The position numbers and the translations under genes are program-made. 64,000 nt of DNA from Glandiceps talaboti (taxonomy: Eukaryota > Hemichordata > Enteropneusta > Spengelidae), in the NCBI RefSeq assembly GCF_964340395.1, contig NC_135550.1:17946484-18010483 (forward strand). Direction: 5' to 3'. Below, piece by piece: positions 48,049 to 61,164 of this stretch (positions within the stretch are counted from its first letter, which is position 1; each line of letters begins with the position of its first letter). The notes below the pieces were generated by a model that worked only from the letters and a program-made list of their open reading frames with translations, did not search any database and was not told where the DNA came from.

Positions 48049-50195
48049 TCAAAAAGGGATTATCGTTTAGTGAGGGAGTAAATGGCACTTCTATTCTTGG
48101 CACCGTTACTCTAGAGATATGCCTACCAGGTTCCTCATACTGACTGTGTTCTGGCAAAACAACATTGCCAAGCCAGGTGACCAAGTCTCAAGTCTATAAC
48201 ATGGTGTCCATTATCAAAGCCTACACAGGGTCCCATACAACATATTTGACAACGTTTTATATAACTGGTAAACATCACTATTAAAAACAAATCTCCTGAA
48301 TACATATCATTTGATCCATCCATATGTGGTTTGCCCCTAATTAGCCACAAAAGCCACAATTTTATCTCAGTAAAGCACTCAAGACAACTCATCCATCCAC
48401 TTTCCTCCATCAAATGTCTGTGACAGGGTAGTGTAAAACAGCAGGGGATAGATAGATAGACACAAGGAGGTTTCTCCAACTGGTAAATTATGTCCAGGGT
48501 TTCCATAATTATAGAATGAGTGTTTTACAAATGTAATATCCCTACAGTTTAGGAGTCCATCGATATTATGTTTCCCTTTCATATCATCAGTATATTGATC
48601 AAACTAATCAAACTTTACAGCGAGTTGTTCTTTCCATCCAAAGTACTCATGGATGAATCATGAATGACAAGTCACTTATAATCATTCTGACCCGAACTAG
48701 TTTGTCAGAAAAATTGCACCTGTTTAAGTACTACTAGTATCTTGTGGGTCTTCAACAAGAAGACGTTGATGCTCACTTTTATTTTCAGTCTACCTGCTAA
48801 TGTAAGACAACATGAATCAAGGCTATGTAAACATAGATGTTAGACGTGTTGGTTTGTAAAAACACATTACTAAAGTGATAATTATAATTGATGTTTGAGC
48901 AATAGACTTGTTATAGCTTAATTGGTGGCCAGTCTCTCCTTGTAAACCATGGAAAGACATGTAGTGTCCTGAAAGGGATTACGGTCCCAGACTAGTTACT
49001 TTAGCAGTGTTTAAAAGATTTTATTGGGAGAATGTTTTATACCAAACTAGCATTTACAAAACCATAAATGCAACAAAATCAAAGAATTTCAACAACCTTT
49101 TGTAGTCCAGATACCAGTAGTAATTGATTAAAATTTCTGATTTTGGACCATATTTTTGAGCTTTCAATTAGACAGATTTATATATCAAGAAGCTTTGAAT
49201 TATATAGAAGTATGGAACTATGTAAAGAATTTGAAAATTAAATTTAAAAAAAGACAGACTTTCTAAAAATCCTTTTGTGTCAGCATAATATAAATACTAC
49301 TAAAGAAATGAATACGAAGGGTTGTTGAGTAACATGGCTTACATGTTTCCTAACAAAGTATGAACAGTTTATTCACAAATGTTACGTGCTTCAAAGCTGT
49401 ATGAATGCCGATCTACTGTAAAACTAGATATTGTCGCCACCAGAAGATTTTGCGATTAGTCATCAGCTGTAGTTCTCAAAGACAAATTTGTACTAATTAC
49501 CAGAATGGTACATTGTGTTCACGTACGAAAAACTGTTTTAGGAAATACTTTGTGTTTTTGTTTTCCAGCAAAATAAGCAAAAAATAACTTTTAGTGAAAA
49601 TTTCTAGGTGTACAGTAGGTTGTATGTGGACATAGGAATTTACCTTGGTGTATTTTGGCAGTGGTTGATATTGAATCCATACATATAAACTACTAGGGAT
49701 ATCAACCTTTAATAATAGAGTGTCTTTGTATTAGATTAATAGTGGTGCTGAAGTAAAATTTAGAAAGTAGATTTAACATATTTTCTTAAATATTTTAGAC
49801 ACATAAAAACAAATGTTTGATTTATTTCACTAACTGTATAGACAGATTTGTGTGAACAGGGTACAACAACTTCTGGGTTTCATTCCATGCTTAGAATAGA
49901 AAGTGAGCTATGTACTCATAAAAAAAAGTTTCTAGATGCAATAATCTGAGAAAAAAATCATTGAAATGCTGTAAGTTACCAGCATGCATGATTGGTAGTG
50001 TGCTGTGAGGTTCTCTATCGGTTACTTTTACATTGAAAAAAAATTAGGAAGTGAATGGACAGAGATAGACCATGGTATAAATCAGTGTGTATCTTTATTG
50101 TTACTCACTACACTTTGAAATTTACATGTTTTTTATTAAAGAGGTAAACAATTGTAATGTGATATTTAATAGAAGTCCAAGATATGAGTACTTTT

Positions 50196-50290
50196 AGTGA
50201 AATGTCATGATATGATGTACCATGGACTGTGTAATAGTGAAATATCATGATAATGTACCATGGACTGTGTAATAGTGAAATGTCAGTGTG
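50196..50290. repeat. ~50-bp tandem repeat
   Basis: AGTGAAATGTCATGATA then TGTACCATGGACTGTGTAAT, two full copies and a partial third. Confidence 0.85.
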
Positions 50291-50360
50291 AGTACATGTA
50301 TTGATAGTCAAATGAGTACTGTACTGAATTAATGAGTAGTACACACTGTACATTATCTCT

Positions 50361-50411
50361 GTCATGTCATGTCATGTCATGTCATGTCATGTCATGTCAT
50401 GTCATGTCATG
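50361..50411. repeat. CATGT pentanucleotide microsatellite
   Basis: Ten perfect GTCAT units. Confidence 0.95.
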
Positions 50412-52499
50412 CATTTCCATGTTGTGCTATGCAGTTTGTTACTGTTCTATACCTATACAGTATTGTACCGTATTGTATTATACTGTCATGCCCTACACTG
50501 TACTGTATTGTCAACTCTGTCATACCTCCCCCTCCCACTCCCCCCCCCCACACACACACACCACTTATTTGTCTCCATGCCAACACAAAATACTTCAGAA
50601 AACTGAGCAGTATGTAATATTACAATTATCCATGGCTATATTCAAAATAGGATATTGAATTCATTGGCAGCCACCTGACTATTAAGTATTATGTGCTGAT
50701 AAACAGATAAAAGTATTTATCCATTTTAAAGTTTTGTATTTTAATAATTTGAAGAAATGAATACATTTTCAGTTGATTATTCTTTCTTAGACACAAACAA
50801 AACCGAGGATCAAACTGAGCATGAGTCTCCGAGACTTTGTTTACTGATTGTGAGCTGAAGTTTTTCCTACAAGGGAATCTCTCTGTGCAACTCTTTTGAT
50901 TTATACAAAAGGTTGCATATCACCAATTTATGTTAATAGTCACCGAACAACCCAGTATACAGACTATACAGACTACATTATGGTCTTACTTTTAAAAATA
51001 TGTATTCATATTTTTTTAGAATCTTCATTTTATTATTGTAAATTTATGCAAAGGTACATTGTATTTAAAAAATAGTACATGTAGTTATGCAATTCATTTC
51101 TACAGTTCTTTAGAAATATGTCCTTCCATACTAGTCTGGTTTACGGAAAAGTTGAATCGTAGAGCAATATTTATTAAAGCAATATGTTAACTACAACCTA
51201 GTAAATATGCAAAGGTAACATTTTGTGTTGTAAGATACTATTATATGTATATAGTAGGATCAAATTTGGATGAATTTTACTCGAAAATTAAAACATCATT
51301 CCATAATGATTTTTTGTCAAGAACACTTGTCATATATTTGCCAAAATAGCATTAGAAATCAGTTTTTTTTAAAGCCTGCGCGATAACCTCCTCTCAGTGT
51401 GGTGTGCTATCACAGTTTGACCAATATTTTTCTGTGAGATCACTGAATACATTATGTAATTTTCAAATCATTTTAATATTTCTGAAATAATCAGATGTTG
51501 CCTTTTTAGGTTTGTCAGAAACTTTTCATTTTAATACCTTGAGGGCGCTGTTGCCAATGGCGTTGTATGTTGCATAATGAGGTCTCAGTAATGACCTCTT
51601 TGGAGGGTCAAGGTAGCAGGAGGAGAGAGAAAAAGAGGGCTGTTTTAGAGTCAATCACAGCCATTAGCAATACAAGTTTGACTCTGCTAAGATGACATTT
51701 TTTATCATGACTTCAAACTAAAATGTATTTGTTTGTATAAACTAACTGAAAAGAGAATGTATATGTACTCCACATAGCAACCCAGTAATAGTTTCTTCTA
51801 TAGTGGGAATGTGTATAGGTATAGCATTTGTGTTTGAAACAAATTTCAATGATGAAATAATAAATTTGATATATAAAGGAAATGAAATGTTGTCTGTGTT
51901 TGGTTTGTCACTAGAATGAAAGTGATGAAAATAATGAATGACCTGTGAGTGAAAGTTGGGATGTTTTCATTTTCACTTTTGAATGTCTTGAACCAATACT
52001 ATATATGAGTGTGAATTAAAAAATATATACATGGTTTGCAAAGAAAAAGTCCCTCGGTCCTTGGTGTAGCTGGATTTCAACAAACCGTCTATTATGCAGA
52101 ATCTGTTATGCAAATGACCAAAAAATAATAAAACAGCCATGATATTTTAACAGTGCCAATCTGTTCCATTGACCACCTCAGCATTTCTACAGATAAGTTT
52201 GATAAAGAATTTCCAATATGAACACTGTCTGTATTCGTTTGAACTTTAGAAAGTGATTGATAACCACATTTAATAGCTAGCTAGAATGTAATTTCTGTCT
52301 ACAAAGTTTTATATTTATTTTACTAAGGAATGATGTTTAACTGACTGATTAGTTGATTTATTACATTCCTTTCACCACTGGTACTCATATTTACTGAGGA
52401 AATTGTTAACAGGAGTGCCAGTAACAATGAATCTTTTTAGTCCAGGAATGTCTTTAAGTCGGTTGTCATAGCAAGTTTGAACACAAGGATGCCTTACAA

Positions 52500-53075
52500 T
52501 TTTAAATGGTGTAAGAAGACAAGTCATGTGGAATGCTAGGCTAGGGTGACAGGTCATTTAGAACACTAGGCTAGGGTGACAGATCATCTAGAACACTACG
52601 CTAGAGTGACAGCTCATTTAAAACACTAGATTAGGGTGACAAGTCTATTGAATATTGGGCTAGGGTGACAAGTCATTTAGAACACTAGGCTAGGGTGACA
52701 TCATCTAGAACACTAGGCTAGAGTGCTAGAATGACAGCTCATTTAAAACACTAGACTAGGGTGACACGTCTTTTGAATATTAGGCTAGGGTGACAAGTCA
52801 TTTAGAACACTAGGCTAGGGTGACAAGTTATTTGGAAAACACTAGGGTGACAAGTCATTTGGAACACTGCTATAGGGTGACAAGTTGTTTAAACCAGTAG
52901 GCTAGGGTGACCAGTCATTTAGAACGCTGAGCTAGGGTGACAAGTCATATGGAATACTGAACTAGGCTAGGGTGACAAATCATTTGGAATACTAGACTAG
53001 GATGACAAGTCATTTTTAGCTGAACACTGAGCTAGAATGACTTGTAATTTGGAATACGAGGCTAGGGTGACATCT
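52500..53075. repeat. Irregular minisatellite, 30-46-bp units
   Basis: Around fifteen diverged units of GGCTAGGGTGACAAGTCATT followed by TAGAACACTA, with internal truncations. Confidence 0.9.
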
Positions 53076-53291
53076 TTTTAGCAGGCTGAGGTGAATAATA
53101 CCTTAGAACACAAACAAGGACAAAATGGTAAACTATGAGAAAAAATAATCTTCAACAATTAAAGCCCTATGTTTGGATCCTACAATGTTGCATTTTTTAA
53201 GCATTATCTTATCAGTGGCACTATGGCAATTCAATTGATAAACGGGCTCATACTTTTTCCTATAGTTCTGCAGGGCAAACGTTTTTTTTTC

Positions 53292-53624
53292 AAATGGCCA
53301 TATGGATGAGGTTTCTGTATTTACTTTGGATTTTTAATTTATAAAACAATTTTATCATGGCTTCCTACAATGCGAAATAACATTAACCAAGTCCGTGTTT
53401 GTATTAAGTCGGTACATTGCAAAAAGCTAAAATATGTGTAAAAAGTTTGATATTGCGTACATACAATAACAAAGATTTTACACATTTATTAATCTTTTGC
53501 AGTTTATTGAGTTACAAACAAGGACATGGTCTATGTTGTTTCACTGTCAAGTAGGAAGCCATGATAGAATTGCTATTATAAATTAAAAAATCCAAAGTGA
53601 AAACCAAATCCACATGGCCACTTT
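53292..53624. mobile_element. Inverted-repeat element with ~75-bp TIRs
   Basis: Arm 53292-53368 (AAATGGCCATATGG ... CTTTGGATTTTTAATTTATA ... ATCATGGCTTCCTAC) is repeated inversely at 53551-53624, with roughly 80% identity by eye. The 180-base interior is non-coding. It looks like an old MITE; target duplication not identified. Confidence 0.65.
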
Positions 53625-54289
53625 AACTCTATAAAGTTTTTGTTGTTTTTTCTCCAAATACAAAATGGCCGTAAACCAGATTTCCTTTTCATGTTATAGA
53701 TATATTGTTTTCAATTAGTATATATACTGTAAGAAAACAAATGAATATGTGACTTACTATGGGGTATTCAACCTAAAATCTATCAGGAAATGAGAACTTG
53801 CTTTCTCAGAAAAGTTGCTAACAGAGAAACAGTCAAGTGAAAAAATTGGTTAAATTAGAAAACTTTATAAATAATGCTATGAAAAACAAGAAATGAAAGC
53901 GAGATTTTTTTAATGACAGTGTGAAATTTTAACTTTTCCTTGGTACACTTCTGGCTAACATTCACTGTAAGTCCTTTTGTTTTGCTTCTTTTTATCTTTC
54001 TATCTTATTTTATTTTATTATTATTTTTTTTTGGGGGGGGAGAGGTTGTCATTGAAGATTGAAAATCCTGATAAATATAAGCTTTAGTTGAATTTCTTTG
54101 AATGTGTTATATACAGGCTCCATTCGTGTCTAAGTTCAGAATACACGTATAGGTAAAAGTTAGGAGTTGTTAGACCAATTTCCGAATTAGAGCTCCAAGC
54201 CTATACCTTATTTTGAAGGTTTTAGACAGCTGAAAATAAAACATTTGTTTTGTGGACAAAAAATCCGTATTTGCATTTCCATAGAAACA

Positions 54290-55466
54290 AACGACGGCGG
54301 CGACATGTCGTTTCTTTGTGTATTGACACCTACTTCACAGCACTGTGTTCACAGTTTGGGTTTTTTTTGCTGTTTTTTGGAGTTGTGGTATTGGGTGAAA
54401 AAATCTTATTTTTGTGATTTTGTGAAATTTTCCAAAATTATTTGAACTTTTTGGCTTAATTCCCATATATCAATTATCGTTATCGTGTACGTTAAGCGTT
54501 GGTTGCGTATAACTTTTATGTTCTAGACGAGAAAAACGCGCCGTATATATTGGATGAATGGGAGGCGAGATGACCTCGGAGACACCCTCCTTTGAATCAA
54601 GCATGCATGACGTAGGAAATATTATCATAAACGTGGTCCGCAGGGAGAGCGCTGTGCGCCAACAAAACCACACACATCGTCGAGAGGAAATCTCATTCGT
54701 TTTTGCCGTTGTTCACGATATGTTTTTATACATATTGAAGGATAAGATATCCCACCTTTATCACAATGAGTCAAGGATGTGAAGGTTTCTAAGAACGAGT
54801 GAAAAAAATACTAGTTTGTCTTGTGCAGTCGTCGAGTCCTGTGTAGGAGCCCACGCGTAGAGAGCGTCATTGTGATCGGAGTGATTCACCAGACACAACC
54901 TATGGATGGACCGTCTGCCTCGGAGTGCATGTACTGACTGTTTTTGTTCGAGATACCCCAAAATAATCACTGACCTAGTTATCAAGAGAGAACCAAGTAG
55001 TCCCATGGATAATTTGGACAGAATTGGTGGAGTCAACACACCTCCCTCGTCAACTTTGAAGTGAAGTCTATTTTTAGCTCGACTGTCATTTCTGTCGAGA
55101 ACAAGATCACGCTTGAGTCACATCTAATTATCTAGTTTTTATCGAACTATTTTGGGAAAACTGTGAATTTTGGAGTTCTTCTAATTATAATTTGCCTTGA
55201 TACGTGTATAATTTTGACGAAGAAGACCGTTCATGTTATTTACATCGTGAATTCTCACCAAACGTGGCATTGTTTTGAATTCGGATTTTGAGATATTCAA
55301 AAATATATAAATATTCGTTCAACAATAACATAGACAAAACACTGCCAAGTCGCCGCAAGTGTCTCTGTAATTTCACTGTATGTATCACTCAGACAAGTGT
55401 ACTTGGGAAAATATTACCTATAACGTTCGTTGTTTATCTGAATAACGGATATTCGTACGGACAATT
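54290..55466 (+). promoter_or_regulatory. Probable SAMD4 promoter and 5' UTR zone
   Basis: CpG density rises clearly here relative to the flanks (for example ACGACGGCGGCGACATGTCG near 54291 and GACGAGAAAAACGCGCCG near 54526), up to the SAMD4 ATG. No TATA box is assigned. A 74-codon ORF at 54558-54782 has no recognisable family and may be an upstream ORF. Confidence 0.45.
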
Positions 55467-55674
55467 ATGAAACCTTCGTCGGCGTTTAGAGACCAAGTTC
55501 GGTCGTTGTCAATCTGTTTCAAGGAATGGTCGGACTGTGAACAGACCGTAGCGTTGTATTCGCTTTTGAATCGCTTGTCAGCAACGCAGGCGAGATTTCT
55601 GTCGTTCGTCTTAGAACAGACCGTGTCGGATTCACAAGAATTGAAATTACTTGAACAACAAGCCAACGACCCAG
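55467..55674 (+). CDS. SAMD4: Smaug/SAMD4 first coding exon (rest outside window)
   Basis: ATG at 55467, supported by an in-frame TAA at 55443-55445; donor GTAAGT at 55675. The 69 codons plus one base encode [40 protein letters not shown] and [20 protein letters not shown], ending [10 protein letters not shown]. This matches the N-terminus of human SAMD4A around [20 protein letters not shown] and SQTQARFLQLCLEHSLADC. Known role: Smaug proteins bind stem-loop elements in mRNAs through a SAM domain and recruit deadenylation and repression factors in the cytoplasm; the SAM domain is encoded further downstream. No second exon (expected to begin IINQW-like) is found before 64000, so intron 1 exceeds 8.3 kb. 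GCH1 and SAMD4A are also neighbours in human. Confidence 0.9.
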
Positions 55675-56813
55675 GTAAGTTACAACATAATAATGAGATT
55701 TTGAACATCAAAGCTAAAAACGTTTATCACCAGGTCCAGCCATTGCGTTTGTTTATTTCCTGTATACCATGTTAACGAGTGACTTTCCATAATGGCTTCA
55801 CGGATATTTGAGTAATTTTACTTGGCTAATTTCACGGACGTAGGACCCAAGATTGACGTCCCTTCTCGTGACCAATACATCATATTTATTATTAGGGAAG
55901 GGGGAAAACACGGATGTTTTCTTCTCTGTGTCTTGCAGGGTGTTTCCTTTTATGACGAAAGGTCACTCGTACTCCTTTCCAGACGTAGACAGAGTTATGG
56001 GAATGCTATGGCGCACCCATGTACACAGAACATTCCCAGCTGCTGGCTCAGTTACTCCCGAGACGTAAAACTAAAACAAATGTCTAAAATGGACAGAAAA
56101 TGTCTGCTGTAGTAATTTCCTGTCTGCCTTGACCTGGACTAAAAATCTTGCATACCACTATCACTTCTTTTCTTGAGACCACAATACTGTTATTGTACTT
56201 GTGGTTAGGTGTAATCAGATTTACTAAATTGTAGTATACAACATTACAGCTAACCTTATGTGGTCAATTTTGTAAATGTCACTGCCCCTTTTTAATTCAA
56301 ATGTGCAAATTTCTATTTTGAAAAAGAACAAAACAAACATCTGCTTCAAGCATCCAAAGGATATGTTATGTGTATGAATTGGGTCAAGAATGTGTATATG
56401 TTTTCTGAGAGTTGGCAGTGTCCTGTCCTAAGTTTTAAAGCATAGATCTTTTAACACACATTCCTTATGCATATCGTGTTGCATCAACAATTCTTGCAAG
56501 TGAGTGATTTGTGAGAAAATTGTGAATTGTTGCAGTATCTCCTTCCCATTATCAAGTCCAATAATTGACAAAATATTGGCACAGTTTTGAAAGTAATAAT
56601 GAAAGTTATAATCACTTCTGTATTAATAAATCTCAATCTTGTCCTGTGATATACATTCTTATAAGTGGTGAAAAATACAAATTTTGTTTATACCATAGAA
56701 ACTAGAACACTTTGTCCATTTACATTTGTCTGTTCATACCACAGTCTATATAAGAAACAGTACACTCAAATACCTGGATAGATTAAATCACATATATATT
56801 TGCAGATAGACTC

Positions 56814-56840
56814 AGACAGACAGACAGACAGACAGACATA
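56814..56840. repeat. CAGA microsatellite
   Basis: About six CAGA units. Confidence 0.9.
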
Positions 56841-57336
56841 TAACACTTCCAAATTTGTTTGTGAAATTATACATTTTAGATATGCAATTTAATTACATAT
56901 GGTGATCAGGTTATGTTAGCAGGTTTGCCCAGATGGTACTAAACTATACAATATACCTAGTACTAGACTGTTACTTTGTTACACACATCGCATACATGTG
57001 TGGACAATAAGTTCAGTAATACATGTGATTGCTACTATAAGAGTACTTCCACATCCTAGGGTGGGTAGAATGAACAATGCAATGCTGTGTTCTCCCACCA
57101 AGATGTTTGAAAGATAGGGGTTTTCTTTTGTGTTGATCAGAAAAAAAGACATGATCACCATAACAAATGGTATGATGCTGGTGTAAATCTGACACCAGCC
57201 TGTCTGTATGTATCCTTGATAGCCTGCCTGGCAGCTAGACTAAATTAATGTATAGCTATCATTTGACTGGTTGATGACATACAGACCTGAATTCACTGGG
57301 AAAAAAACATGAGAAGTCTTCAATGAATCCTTTCAT

Positions 57337-57660
57337 CACCACCATAGTGTACCACCACCACCCTATTCTATCTCTTCCCAATAAAATCTCTTTTCTCACC
57401 GCCTCCCACCTCATTCCATTTGCCAGAATTTTCGTCTCCCCTCCCCCTGAGTGGTAAGGTGACTATAGTTCTTGGGGTTTAGCTCATGGACTAACAGTAC
57501 CCCACAATGAAGTCTTCTTTGTAGGCTCTTTCAAATGTATAATACAATTTCTTTCCTCACCACCTCCCACCCCATTCTATCACCAGGACTTCTGTTCCCA
57601 ATAAAATTTCTTTCCTCACCACTTCCTTCCTCATTCCATCTCCCTGATTTCTCTTCCCCT
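57337..57660. repeat. Diverged pyrimidine-rich repeats
   Basis: CCCAATAAAAT(C/T)TCTTT(T/C)CTCACC followed by CTCCCACC and ATTCCAT recurs about three times with differences. Confidence 0.65.
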
Positions 57661-59346
57661 CCATTCAAGTATAACAGAGATGTCCCCTGAGTACAAGGAA
57701 ATGTACTTTGTACAGTGCATATTTGTACTACACAGATATATACAATAGTATGCTGTAATGGCAAGCAATGTCAACATATATACTAACACTGTCACATTTT
57801 TATAATAAATCATCATCGTATTTTGCTCAGAGCACATTAACCATAAAAAGATATTACTTTTGAATATAATAACATAACAACAGATTTGAATTTCCAGCTT
57901 GTCTCACCTGTCAGTTGTATTGATAGTAAAAAAAAATACTAAGTATAGTTAAGTAAATAATACAATATATGGAAAGTACATGTAGTCTATAATAGTAATA
58001 CCCAACATTGTTATGCAATGGTTCACTTTAGTGAAGTCATATGTAAATTGGAGGAATTCCACAATTTCAGGACAAAACAACTCCAAGCAATAATGTATGA
58101 CAAGCACTGGATACAGTACAGTGACACGATTTAGGTGAATTTGCAGACTTCTTTACAAAATCCGTTGCATTTCCAATTTGCTTAGCTTTCACTTTCACCC
58201 CATCCCCATGTCATTCAGCATATAAGTAACAGACCACAGTTCCTACCACATCATCAGCCACAAGACACCAGATATAGTATACAAAGATAAAGAATTATCA
58301 GCATCATTGTTACAGTGGCTGGAAGTAAGGAATTCAAGCATGTCATAAAATTCTACATTTAGACTGTAATGTATAATTGTCTTGTACACTCAGCATGGCT
58401 TAAAGAGTACTTCAGGTCATTGTGAGACACATAACACTACGAACTATGGAACCTTGTTTACATCCGGTGATATGTTTCTCAGAGAAAAAATTAAACAAGT
58501 GTGACACAAGTACATACACTGTCTTGATTATTTGGGTTGTCTGTTCAAATTGTTTTCAGTTGGATATGATAAATCACTTGCAGACTTCGTGAAACTGTTT
58601 CTAACTCAGGAGACAAGTTGTATTAACATTTCATGAGTACATTTAATACCATGCAAATAAATAAATAAAACAGTTTGATTTTGAATGGCTGGATGGGGAA
58701 AAATTTAAAATATTTTTGGAGGTTGAGTGGGGAGAAGTTGATGTAAACATACTAAATTGGTAGACAGAGACTTTGTTATATTATGATGGAAATAGTGTGT
58801 AATGATAGAAGGTATGAATTTGTTTACCTGCAGAACATGATTGATTTTGATCACATCAGATATATAATGTTTACAAGGAGTAGTTGGTTGTTGACTGTCA
58901 GCATTAATTAGAGTAGTATAGAAGTCAAATTGATCTTATAGCGTGATTACTCAGCGTTTTGTCATTTTTATTTAGTTAATATATTCATTCATTACCTAAA
59001 TATTATTGCATTTACTTGATAAATATTTTCAGCAGTGAGGTGTGTTTGTCATCATCTATCAGTCCACACAAATAGTTTGGTGGACGGACAACCAAGTATT
59101 TGTGAGCAATGTAGGGAGTTATTGCAGTTATGGGTATAGGTAAATTGAAGGAAGGGAAAGGGTTAGACCCCTTAACATAAGTAAAATTTGTAGTTCTGAT
59201 TTTCAGTGTCATAAAACTATAGATGGGTATGGTTTCTATTTATAAGAAACAATGAATTGTACAGGTTTGGAGGATATCATGGTTTGTCAAATGTAGGCCC
59301 ATGATTTAATCCCAGGTTTTTGCATTAGGTTATCTTATTAGATAGG

Positions 59347-59384
59347 ACATAGACCCTCCACAGACATTGGTGAAGGGTCTATGA
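59347..59384. repeat. Short palindrome, CATAGACCCTCC family, copy 2
   Basis: CATAGACCCTCCAC pairs with GTGAAGGGTCTATG across a short loop. Confidence 0.6.
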
Positions 59385-60002
59385 AGAGGATTATTCTTTA
59401 GTTAAGTGCCAACCATATTTGTATAGTTCTGCCAGGTAACTGTTTTTCTTACCCAAATTTTAACCCTATTTCAACATGGAACCAGTGCTACAAAATCAGT
59501 GCAACATGGATGCCTTCCTTTGTAAATTTGCATGGGAAATGATTAACAATATTTTAAATGTGTGTTGAGAATGAACGATTGCAAACACTTCTCTCTGAAC
59601 TGTTTATACATTGACAGAGGAAGATACAATAAAAGGAAGTGTGTAGTCATTGATTTCATTCTGTGTGATATTATGCAAGAGGTATAGCAATTGCAAGCAA
59701 TGGGGAATTACTAGGGATTTGAGCTTGATATGTTCAAGGTCAGTTTTGATTACCAATTTAAATTATCATACAAAATAACATTTTGTCATATTAATACAAG
59801 ACAGGGCTGATGTATATAATACTAAATGGGATGACCTGTAAGAATCAACTGTTAACCTAGTGGGTGAAGGCCAGTTGAGGCAGTCTTCCACCAGGAAGTA
59901 AAAAAAAATGTGTAAAAATACACAGCGACACTAGTATGCTGGTATGACAATAGATGTAGTGTATGCAGGTTAGAAGGGATAACAATGGCATTATCTGTTC
60001 AC

Positions 60003-60440
60003 AATCAACCTACACAGAACAATAGACACATATCATGTGTTTGTCAACCTACACAGAACAATAGACAGACTGTAGACACATATTTTTGTGTGTAAATCTA
60101 CATAGAACAATAGACACCCATATTGCTTTTTGTCAACTTACATAAAACATAGACCCTCCACCAAGTGGTAGCTGGTCTATGTATAGAACAATAGATACAC
60201 ATTGTTTTTTTGTAAACCAACACAGACCAATAGCCACATTTATTTGTCAACCTATGTAGAACAATAGACACACACATTGATTGTGTTTTTGTCAACCTAC
60301 ATAGAACAATAGACCCATGTAATTTGTTTGTAAACTTACACAGAACAATAGACACATATCATTTGTTTGTCAACCTATGTAGAACAATAGACACATTATT
60401 GATTGTTTTCCTCAACCTACATTGAACAATAGACACTCGA
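60003..60440. repeat. Irregular ~40-60-bp minisatellite
   Basis: About nine units of CAACCTACACAGAACAATAG followed by ACACATA and TTGTTTGT, with variable spacing. The palindrome at 60148-60181 interrupts one unit. Confidence 0.88.
60148..60181. repeat. Short palindrome, CATAGACCCTCC family, copy 3
   Basis: CATAGACCCTCCACCA pairs with TGGTAGCTGGTCTATG. It lies inside the minisatellite. Confidence 0.6.
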
Positions 60441-60877
60441 ATTTGTTTGTAGGAGGAACATGCCATTGTTTGAATACTAGAGGGAATTACAGCCAAGAAC
60501 AATATCCGTTTCACTATATCCTGTTGAGTGTATTTTAAAAGGCCAATTGATGTATATGTCATCATATCAGTAAAGCTTATTTTTAAGGAAAATTTGATCA
60601 CAATCTATGAAAAAATATTACATAGAACACAATAATGACAAGGGACAGGCTGAAAACAAATTATGTCATTCCATTATGCCACAAAATTTATGTTTTATAC
60701 ACTATCACATTCCCGTAAAGAATGTAGTTATAATAATTTTATGATCGTACTAATGATAATATGTAATGATATTTATTTTATTAGCACAACTGAACACAGA
60801 GGTAGTTTTATAATATGGCTATAGGCATCACAAAATGTCTGTGTATGTGCCGCCATTGTACATGTATGTGTGTACAA

Positions 60878-60902
<25 letters not shown>
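60878..60902. repeat. TG microsatellite
   Basis: About twelve TG units preceded by TGTACA words. Confidence 0.9.
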
Positions 60903-60908
<6 letters not shown>

Positions 60909-60993
60909 CTGTCAAACCGATTGCTGTGGTACTTGGTGGGGACATAACTTACAGGTTGCAGATGAAAAATTATTCAATTGAATGATCAGTGAT

Positions 60994-61164
60994 CAGTGTG
61001 CCCGCTAAGCCAATTTGATGCGCAACTGGCGCACACAATTTCTAGTGACAGACTAAAATTTGGTGTTCCCCCATCTCTCACTATGTGGTGACTCACAAGA
61101 AATCCCAGTTTTTCTCATTTTGACTCACAACAACAAAATGCGACTATCGTTAGAGGGCACACTG
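60994..61164. mobile_element. hAT-type MITE, 171 bp
   Basis: Termini CAGTGTGCCCGCTAA and the inverse CAGTGTGCCCTCTAA match at 14 of 15 positions. The flanking 8 bases TCAGTGAT (60986-60993) and TCAATGAT (61165-61172) match at 7 of 8. Short TIRs starting CAG(T/G)G with an 8-bp target duplication are the hallmark of the hAT superfamily. The interior is non-coding, so a non-autonomous derivative. Confidence 0.82.

Larger units (their letters stand above)
44560..55466. other. Intergenic DNA between GCH1 and SAMD4, with 3' and 5' UTRs
   Basis: 10.9 kb with no recognised gene. Contents: GCH1 3' UTR with a perfect 13-bp hairpin (44935-44964), 29-bp minisatellite (45174-47115), tandem duplicate at 47964-48048, short repeats at 50200-50411, minisatellite at 52500-53075, inverted repeat element at 53292-53624 and a CpG-richer zone from about 54290 that probably contains the SAMD4 promoter. 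The intervals 48600-50100 and 50650-52350 show nothing recognisable. Confidence 0.75.

Noticed and set aside
47930-48506. Two overlapping minus ORFs (84 and 123 codons) considered as a decayed gene
   Set aside because: No recognisable family, domain or splice structure. Possibly a decayed element but nothing supports it.
50332-50658. ORFs over the CATGT repeat
   Set aside because: Arise from the pentanucleotide microsatellite and adjacent C-rich text.
54558-54782. 74-codon ORF upstream of SAMD4
   Set aside because: No family recognised and in a CpG-richer promoter zone; noted only as a possible upstream ORF.
55822-56112. 96-codon ORF after SAMD4 exon 1 considered as exon 2
   Set aside because: The text does not resemble the second Smaug exon and no acceptor in phase is evident.
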